Of a DNA stretch of 38,135 nt, positions 33,037 to 38,135 are shown one piece after another. The translations under genes were made by a program, and so were the position numbers. Within the stretch, counting starts at the first letter, position 1, and each line of letters begins with the position of its first letter. The notes beneath the pieces are model-generated. The model worked only from the letters and a program-made list of their open reading frames with translations. It was not told the origin of the DNA and ran no database searches. This DNA is from Beijerinckiaceae bacterium (lineage in GTDB: Bacteria; Pseudomonadota; Alphaproteobacteria; Rhizobiales; Beijerinckiaceae): the NCBI GenBank assembly GCA_947456505.1, contig CANGTC010000016.1, forward strand, positions 1-38,135, in the 5' to 3' direction.

Positions 33037-35661
33037 TCACTTCTCGTGCAGAAGCGCATTTTTCATGGCGCTGAAAACCCCAGCCCAATCACCATCGCAA
33101 GTCTGGCGAAACAGCCGCATCGTCGGATACCAGGGGCTATCGCTCCCATCCAGAAGCCATCGCCAATCCGGGACATATTTAAGCGCAACCCAGGTTTTGA
33201 CGCCAAGCGCCCCCGCCAGATGGGCGACGGCCGTATCCGAGGTGATCACGAGATCGCAGGACATCATGACCGCCGCCGTATCAAGAAAGGCGTCCGGACC
33301 GGAATCAAAATCATCGCCCAGCATCTCCACCACCATTCCATCAGGCAGATCGGCGAGTTGATCTTCACCCTCGCCCCTGTGCAGGCTGATGAGACGGACC
33401 TGCTCGACTTTTGCGATGTCTTCAAAAAGCCTGAGGGGAAATGAGCGCCCAAAATCAATTTTATTGCGACTTCCCTGCCAGCAAACGCCAATCCGAAAAC
33501 CGCTGTCGCCAATCTTTGTTCGCCACTTCTTGATCAGGTCAGGCTCCGCGGAAAGATATGGCACGCGGCGCGGAACCGTTGGAAGGGTGGTCTTGAAGGC
33601 AAGCGGCAAGCTCAGAAGTGGAACGTGAAAATCAAATTCAAGCTTCTTATCATCGACATCGACCAGTTTGATCATGTCGCTGACTGTTGACGTCAAGCGC
33701 TTTAACTTCCTGTGCGGCGCGAACAGGACTTCCGCGCCTGCCTCAACAAGAAGAGGCAGATAACGACAAAATTGAATTGTGTCGCCCAATCCCTGCTCGT
33801 AATGAACGAGAAGCTTCTTGCCTTGAATATCTGCATCCCCAAGCCATAAAGGTTGCGGGAAAGATCTGGCGCCGTCGGGCTCGGCCCCTTTTTTTCGCCA
33901 TTCATAAAGATCCCAACCGCGCAGAAAATCACCGGCCAAAAGGAGGGCTATTCCTTTATTTGCATAGGCATCCGCATAATTTCGATTCAAGGCGATGGCC
34001 AGGTCATATGAATGAATGGCCTGGTCGATCCGCTTGAGTTCCTTATGGGCGACGCCGCAGTTCAAATAGACTTCCACGTAGTCCGGCTTGAGGGCGATGG
34101 CCGCCTCATAGGAAATCAAGGCCTCGTTCAATCGCGTCAATTCTTTCAACACAAGGCCGCGATTGAGATACGCGTCCACATAAGCTCTATCAATATCCAG
34201 AGCTTGATCATAAAGGGCGAGCGCCGCTTCCAAATCATTGCTTTTTTTGAGGGCGATTCCATAATTGAAATAGGCCTCGGCGAATTCAGGCCTGATGGAA
34301 ACCGCTCTCTCATAGGCGCCTCTGGCCTCGTGGAAACGCTTCAAATCCGCCAGCGCATTTCCCTTGTTTGAATAAGCGACGGCGAGATCCGGTTTCAGCC
34401 CGATAGCAAGATCATATGCTGCGATGGCGGCGTCCAACTGTCCTGTATCCTGCAGCACCACACCCAGATTCAGGAATGCGTCAGCGTAATCAGGCTTGAA
34501 GGAAATAGCCATTTCATAGGCGTTGACGGCCTTTTCAAACAGCTTCAAGTCCCTGAGGGCTGCGCCGCGATTCAGCCAAGCTTCCGCATATCCCGGCCTG
34601 AAATGAAGCGCCCTGTCATAGGCTGTTATCGCTTCTTCAGAATTTCCGGCCGCATGAAGAGCGGCGCCAATGCTCAAATAGGCTTCAGGGTAGTCAGGTC
34701 TGATTGCTATGGTCTTTTTGTAGAGGGAAAGAGCGCGATCAAGCAAACCCATGTCTTTCAAAATATTTCCGCAATTATAATATGCGCCATGCAGGTCGGG
34801 CTTGAGGACAATCGCTCTTTCGTATGAGGCTAGCGCCTCATCGATAAAACCAAGTTTCCTCAGCCCATTGCCGCGATTGGCGTGAACATCGGGAAAATTC
34901 GGATTGTACCTGATGGCGTTTTCATAGCATTCAATGGCCTTTTCAAAACGCCCAAGACCCATGAGCGCGTTGCCGCAGTTGTAATGCGCTTCAAAATAAT
35001 CAGGCTTGAAAGAAAGAACTTTTCGATAGGAACGGATGGCGTCATCGACATAACCTGCTGCAGCTGACGTCAGCGCATGAGCGAACCATCCCTCAATGAA
35101 ATCCGGCTTGATGGACAGGGCTTTATCAAAAAAAATCAGAGCTTCGCCTAAGCGACCGCAAACCCTGAGCGCTTGACCGCAACCCTGATAAGCGCCCTCG
35201 AAATCAGGTTTGAAAAGAATGCACGTTTGATAAGATAAAAGGGCTGCATCGAAACGTTGCAAACCGCCAAGCGCGTTCGCGCGATTGAAATAGGCTTCCG
35301 GAAAATCGGGGACGAGGGAGATCGCCCTGTCATAACAGGCGACGGCCTCTTCCAACCGGTTCACTTCTTGCAAAAACAGACCATAGTTGGAAAAAAGCGG
35401 CGCATAAGAACCATTTACAGAGATCGCTTTTTTGTAACAGGCTTCTGCGTAGCCGAATTGCTTTTTCTGCTGGGCCAACACGCCTGAAAAGTGCAGAGCG
35501 TCAAAATGATTTGGACTCACGTCCAGAATTTGCCGATACAGAACCTCTGCTTGCGCCAGCTGTCCATTCTGATGGCGAGATAAAGCCTGGTGCAATTTCT
35601 CATCAATCATCGCAGCGTCGATCATTGCAAGGCCGGGCGCCGCGTCTTTTCCATCATGCAT
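33037..35661 (-). CDS. Large TPR protein with GT9-like glycosyltransferase C-terminal domain
   Basis: This 874-residue protein has 17 tandem 34-residue TPR units (the last degenerate) over about residues 20-598, each ending like AI.LKPD-Y. A C-terminal domain (about 610-870) follows with LLVHYEQGLGDTIQFCRYLP, GVCWQGS and SDTAVAHLAGALGVKTW, as in GT9/heptosyltransferase-like domains. It may glycosylate a protein or polysaccharide with the TPR superhelix binding the acceptor, loosely like O-GlcNAc transferases. ATG 35661 has GGAGAG upstream; extension to 35781 looks untranslated. There is no signal peptide. Codon use is A/T-richer than in the catabolic genes. The donor and target are unknown. 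Confidence 0.85.
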   Translation of the reverse strand: MHDGKDAAPGLAMIDAAMIDEKLHQALSRHQNGQLAQAEVLYRQILDVSPNHFDALHFSGVLAQQKKQFGYAEACYKKAISVNGSYAPLFSNYGLFLQEVNRLEEAVACYDRAISLVPDFPEAYFNRANALGGLQRFDAALLSYQTCILFKPDFEGAYQGCGQALRVCGRLGEALIFFDKALSIKPDFIEGWFAHALTSAAAGYVDDAIRSYRKVLSFKPDYFEAHYNCGNALMGLGRFEKAIECYENAIRYNPNFPDVHANRGNGLRKLGFIDEALASYERAIVLKPDLHGAYYNCGNILKDMGLLDRALSLYKKTIAIRPDYPEAYLSIGAALHAAGNSEEAITAYDRALHFRPGYAEAWLNRGAALRDLKLFEKAVNAYEMAISFKPDYADAFLNLGVVLQDTGQLDAAIAAYDLAIGLKPDLAVAYSNKGNALADLKRFHEARGAYERAVSIRPEFAEAYFNYGIALKKSNDLEAALALYDQALDIDRAYVDAYLNRGLVLKELTRLNEALISYEAAIALKPDYVEVYLNCGVAHKELKRIDQAIHSYDLAIALNRNYADAYANKGIALLLAGDFLRGWDLYEWRKKGAEPDGARSFPQPLWLGDADIQGKKLLVHYEQGLGDTIQFCRYLPLLVEAGAEVLFAPHRKLKRLTSTVSDMIKLVDVDDKKLEFDFHVPLLSLPLAFKTTLPTVPRRVPYLSAEPDLIKKWRTKIGDSGFRIGVCWQGSRNKIDFGRSFPLRLFEDIAKVEQVRLISLHRGEGEDQLADLPDGMVVEMLGDDFDSGPDAFLDTAAVMMSCDLVITSDTAVAHLAGALGVKTWVALKYVPDWRWLLDGSDSPWYPTMRLFRQTCDGDWAGVFSAMKNALLHEK

Positions 35662-36111
35662 TGGACTCTCCAAGCACCTCTGACGCCCTCGAACAACCCA
35701 TTCGCACTCCAGCTTGCTCAAACGCCAGAGACGCTTCCTCGTCTCCCTCGCAGCACGCCTGACTGCGACATCGAGAATCAAAGAAGATCCATCTCACTGA
35801 ACCACAGGATTTATCGCGTAAATCACTTCGCAAGCCAAGGCGCACGGCCCAATGTCCACCCACCGCAAGCCAGAGCCAAGGCCATGCTCAAATTCCTGAT
35901 GTTCAGAGGTGAACCCCGCCGCAGGGACGCCGCCCGCCATCGCCGGATCCGAGAGATCATAAGCTAGCCTAATGATGGCAAATCGTCCCTTGCAGCATCA
36001 GTTGCAAGCCGCGTAAACTCGACCATCGATGAGCCAGAGTCTCACGTCTCAGCAAGTCAACGCAATTTCAATTGGTCTGACGACGGGCGACCGTCTTCAC
36101 AAGAGGTAATC
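35662..36111. other. Divergent intergenic region between the TPR gene and the ThDP enzyme gene
   Basis: I see no convincing gene in these 450 bp; the open frames have poor starts and no family features. It must hold the divergent promoters of both flanking genes. One small inverted repeat, CTTGCA / TGCAAG, lies near 35999-36018. A tight hairpin GACGG-GCGA-CCGTC (36082-36095) with a GNRA-type tetraloop sits just before the ribosome-binding site of the ThDP gene (AGAGG) and could affect its translation. Confidence 0.4.
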
Positions 36112-37713
36112 ATGAACAATGCCGACCTGATCGTCGCAACGCTGAAATCCGCAGGCATCAAGCGCGGTTTTGGCATTCCAAGCGGCAATGTGCTGCCGTT
36201 GATGGAAGCAATGCGCAAGGGCGGGGTTGATTTCGTCCTCACGGCGCACGAGGGTTCGGCGGGTTTCGCCGCTGATGTCGATGGTCGAATGACCGGTTCT
36301 CCCGGCCTTTGCATCGCGACCCTTGGCCCCGGCGCGACCAATTTGGCCACAGGCGTTGGCAATGCCTGGCTCGATCGCTCGCCCATGATCGCCATCACCT
36401 GCAATCTGGTCACGGAACAACTGGGCCGCCGCATTCAGATGTGGATCGACCATCACGCCCTGTTCAAGCCCATCACCAAGGCGTCCTTTCGCCTTGAGCG
36501 GGGCAAGGTGGGCGAAACGCTCGCCAAAGCCATTCAACTGGCGATGACCGAACCCATGGGACCCGTCCATCTGGACTTGCCGGAAGATGTCGCAACCGCT
36601 CTTACCGACGAGTCCGCGCCAGCCCTGACGCCCCCTGTGAAAAGCGCTGCGGCGCCGGACGCCGCCATCGCACGCGCCGCAGAGATCATCGCTGCAGCGC
36701 GCAGGCCCATCGCCGTGCTGGGATCTTCGGCGATGCGGATCGCGGACAAGGACCTTCTGCGGCAATTTGTCGAGCGTCATCAGATGCCCTTCGCCACCAC
36801 CGCCATGGCGAAAGGGCTGATTGACGAGGATCACCCCCTTTCGCTGGGCTGCATCGAGCGGTCATGCCGGCAAATCCAGCGCAAGATGTTGCGCTCGGCC
36901 GACCTCATCGTAGGCCTTGGCTATGACACGATCGAAGTCGAGTTCGAGGCATGGATCGGCGAGACTCCGCTGTTGCAGATCGACATCGATCCCGTCGACA
37001 TCGCGCCTTCCGTGAAGCTGGCCCATCAGGTCACGGGCGAGTTGCCGTCGAGCCTTGCGCGGCTCTGCGCGCTGCCCGGCGCCTCCAACGACTGGACCAT
37101 GGACGCGCTGGCCGCGCACCGCGCCCATTTCCAGGCGGCCTTGCGGCCAAAAAGCGCGACCTTCACAGCCCATGAGGCCATCGACGCGGTGCGCCGCGCT
37201 CTCCCGAAGGAGGGGATCCTCACCTTCGACGTAGGGGCCCACACGCACCAGATCTCCGCCCAGTGGCCTGCGCACGCCCCCAAGACTTTCCATCTCACCA
37301 ACGGATGGTCATCGATGGGCTTCGGTTTGCCGGCCGCCATCGCCGCCAAACTTGCGCGCCCCGACCTGCCGGTCGTCTGCCTCATTGGCGACGGCTGTTT
37401 CCAGATGACGGCGGGCGAGGTCGCCACCGCCAAAAGGCAAGGAATCTCGCTTCCCATCGTCGTGCTGGACGACAAATGGCTCGCCCTCATCAAAGTGAAG
37501 CAAGCGCGTCGGCAATTCACCCTCTATGGCACCGAATTGCAGGAGGAGGACTATCGCGATCCTCCAGCGCACTATTTCGGCGCGCCAGCCTTTGGCGTCC
37601 GCGATTCCGCGTCGCTGATCGAGCGGGTGCAGGCGGCGCTGCGCACCCCAGGCCCCACGATCATCGAGGCCCTGGTGGACTCAGATCATTACATGGAAAC
37701 CGTCTACGACTGA
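36112..37713 (+). CDS. Thiamine diphosphate-dependent enzyme (acetolactate synthase/benzoylformate decarboxylase-like)
   Basis: This 533-residue three-domain ThDP enzyme has the PYR domain with the cofactor-activating Glu in TAHEGSAGFAAD (near residue 45) and GPGATNLATGVGNAW. A central domain follows with GLGYDTIEVEFEAW and IDIDPVDI. The PP domain has the GDG motif (GDGCFQMTAGE, near 426), ending in VVLDDKWLALIKVKQ. The metal-binding Asn usual after GDG is Asp here. Relatives decarboxylate 2-oxo acids or join them; a role in the last steps of aromatic breakdown is plausible but unproven. The ATG has AGAGG 6 bases upstream. It stands alone on its strand. Confidence 0.87.
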   Translation: MNNADLIVATLKSAGIKRGFGIPSGNVLPLMEAMRKGGVDFVLTAHEGSAGFAADVDGRMTGSPGLCIATLGPGATNLATGVGNAWLDRSPMIAITCNLVTEQLGRRIQMWIDHHALFKPITKASFRLERGKVGETLAKAIQLAMTEPMGPVHLDLPEDVATALTDESAPALTPPVKSAAAPDAAIARAAEIIAAARRPIAVLGSSAMRIADKDLLRQFVERHQMPFATTAMAKGLIDEDHPLSLGCIERSCRQIQRKMLRSADLIVGLGYDTIEVEFEAWIGETPLLQIDIDPVDIAPSVKLAHQVTGELPSSLARLCALPGASNDWTMDALAAHRAHFQAALRPKSATFTAHEAIDAVRRALPKEGILTFDVGAHTHQISAQWPAHAPKTFHLTNGWSSMGFGLPAAIAAKLARPDLPVVCLIGDGCFQMTAGEVATAKRQGISLPIVVLDDKWLALIKVKQARRQFTLYGTELQEEDYRDPPAHYFGAPAFGVRDSASLIERVQAALRTPGPTIIEALVDSDHYMETVYD

Positions 37714-37743
37714 GCCTTGCGCTCGGCGGACCCATGACGCGCC

Positions 37744-37781
37744 CCGCCCTCGCCCCCCATGGAACACAGGGGTGAGGGCGG
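37744..37781. terminator. Long hairpin between convergent genes, likely bidirectional terminator
   Basis: A 13-bp stem (37744-37756 with 37769-37781, including one G-U pair) with a 12-base loop sits in the 79-bp gap between the ThDP gene and the molybdenum subunit gene. No T-tract is present on either side. Position between convergent stops supports a terminator function for both. Confidence 0.5.
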
Positions 37782-37792
37782 CGCACTCATGT

Positions 37793-38135
37793 CTAGCCCC
37801 TGACTGCGTTGCGCTCCTTGATCCACTGCAGCATGCGCGGCGGCGACATGGGCAGGGACTGCGGACGTATGCCGATGCAATCGCCGATGGCGTTGGCGAT
37901 GGCCGCCATGGTGGGCACGACAGGCACCTCGCCCACCCCGCGCAACCCGAAGGGATGCTTGGGGTTCGGCACCTCGACGATGACCGTGTCGATATTGGGC
38001 ACGTCTGACGCCACGGGCATGCGGTAGTCGAGGAAGCCGGGGTTCTGCATCTTGCCGTCCTCGCCGAAGATATATTCCTCGTTGAGCGCCCAGCCGATGC
38101 CCTGCACCGCGCCGCCCTGGAACTGCCCCTCCACC
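37793..38135 (-). CDS. Xanthine dehydrogenase-family molybdopterin subunit, C-terminal fragment (cut by window)
   Basis: Only the last 113 or so residues are visible; the gene enters from the right edge. EGQFQGGAVQGIGWALNEEY, DYRMPVASDVPNI and PKHPFGLRGVGEVPVVPTM are the C-terminal signature of these large subunits. The catalytic Glu is in GVGEVP, and AAIANAIGD follows. It differs from both other large subunits here, which have GVGEGG and GLGEPA, so it is a third enzyme, not a copy. An apparent ATG near 38134 is internal, not the start. Subunit partners would lie beyond the window. Confidence 0.9.
   Translation of the reverse strand, partial: VEGQFQGGAVQGIGWALNEEYIFGEDGKMQNPGFLDYRMPVASDVPNIDTVIVEVPNPKHPFGLRGVGEVPVVPTMAAIANAIGDCIGIRPQSLPMSPPRMLQWIKERNAVRG

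Noticed and set aside
33600-35600. Regularly spaced similar DNA segments that look like a repeat array
   Set aside because: The spacing is 102 bases and in frame with a 34-residue TPR protein, so it is coding repetition, not CRISPR or satellite DNA.
35662-35967. Small open frames in the gap before the ThDP gene
   Set aside because: No ribosome-binding sites, no family features and ordinary chance length for GC-rich DNA.

Overview
The window is GC-rich, with overlapping start/stop codons, G/C-ending codons and many periplasmic binding proteins. Together with the CoxLMS-type and IorAB-type molybdenum hydroxylases, this suggests an alphaproteobacterium, probably of the order Hyphomicrobiales. 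That placement is an inference from style and gene content. No rRNA, tRNA, CRISPR array or insertion sequence was seen.

Layout. (1) Positions 1-8923, minus strand: a long run read from right to left, with two paralogous NitT/TauT-type binding proteins, a salicylate-hydroxylase-like FAD monooxygenase, a third binding protein, then a branched-chain-amino-acid-type ABC transporter (binding protein, LivH, LivM, LivG, LivF; LivF is cut by the window edge). (2) 9084-10538: a TolC-family outer membrane channel without partner genes. (3) 11003-13720: a Baeyer-Villiger-type monooxygenase meeting an SGNH hydrolase head-on, 3 bp apart. (4) 13886-22276, plus strand: two tandem paralogous binding proteins, a three-subunit molybdenum hydroxylase, then a complete NitT/TauT-type ABC transporter. 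(5) 22277-24615: an A/T-richer interlude with a short PhoH ATPase behind a strong terminator hairpin and a DUF2778 (Tlde1-like) cell-wall enzyme. (6) 24762-29035: an AprA/FrdA-like flavoprotein with a dicluster ferredoxin, facing two half-size CHR (chromate-family) transporters and another binding protein. (7) 29234-31938: an IorAB-type two-subunit molybdenum hydroxylase, possibly preceded by a 50-residue ORF. (8) 31998-35661, minus: another binding protein and a 17-repeat TPR protein with a GT9-like C-terminal domain. (9) 36112-37713: a ThDP-dependent decarboxylase/synthase-like enzyme, then the C-terminus of a third molybdenum hydroxylase large subunit running off the right edge.

How it may work together. 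The content fits uptake and oxidative breakdown of organic compounds such as aromatic or N-heterocyclic acids and cyclic ketones. Binding proteins would catch substrates, ABC transporters import them, and flavin or molybdenum hydroxylases attack the ring. The exact substrates cannot be read from the sequence. Two features stand out. There are eight NitT/TauT-type binding proteins but only one matching ATPase/permease pair, and there is no recognisable transcription factor in 38 kb.
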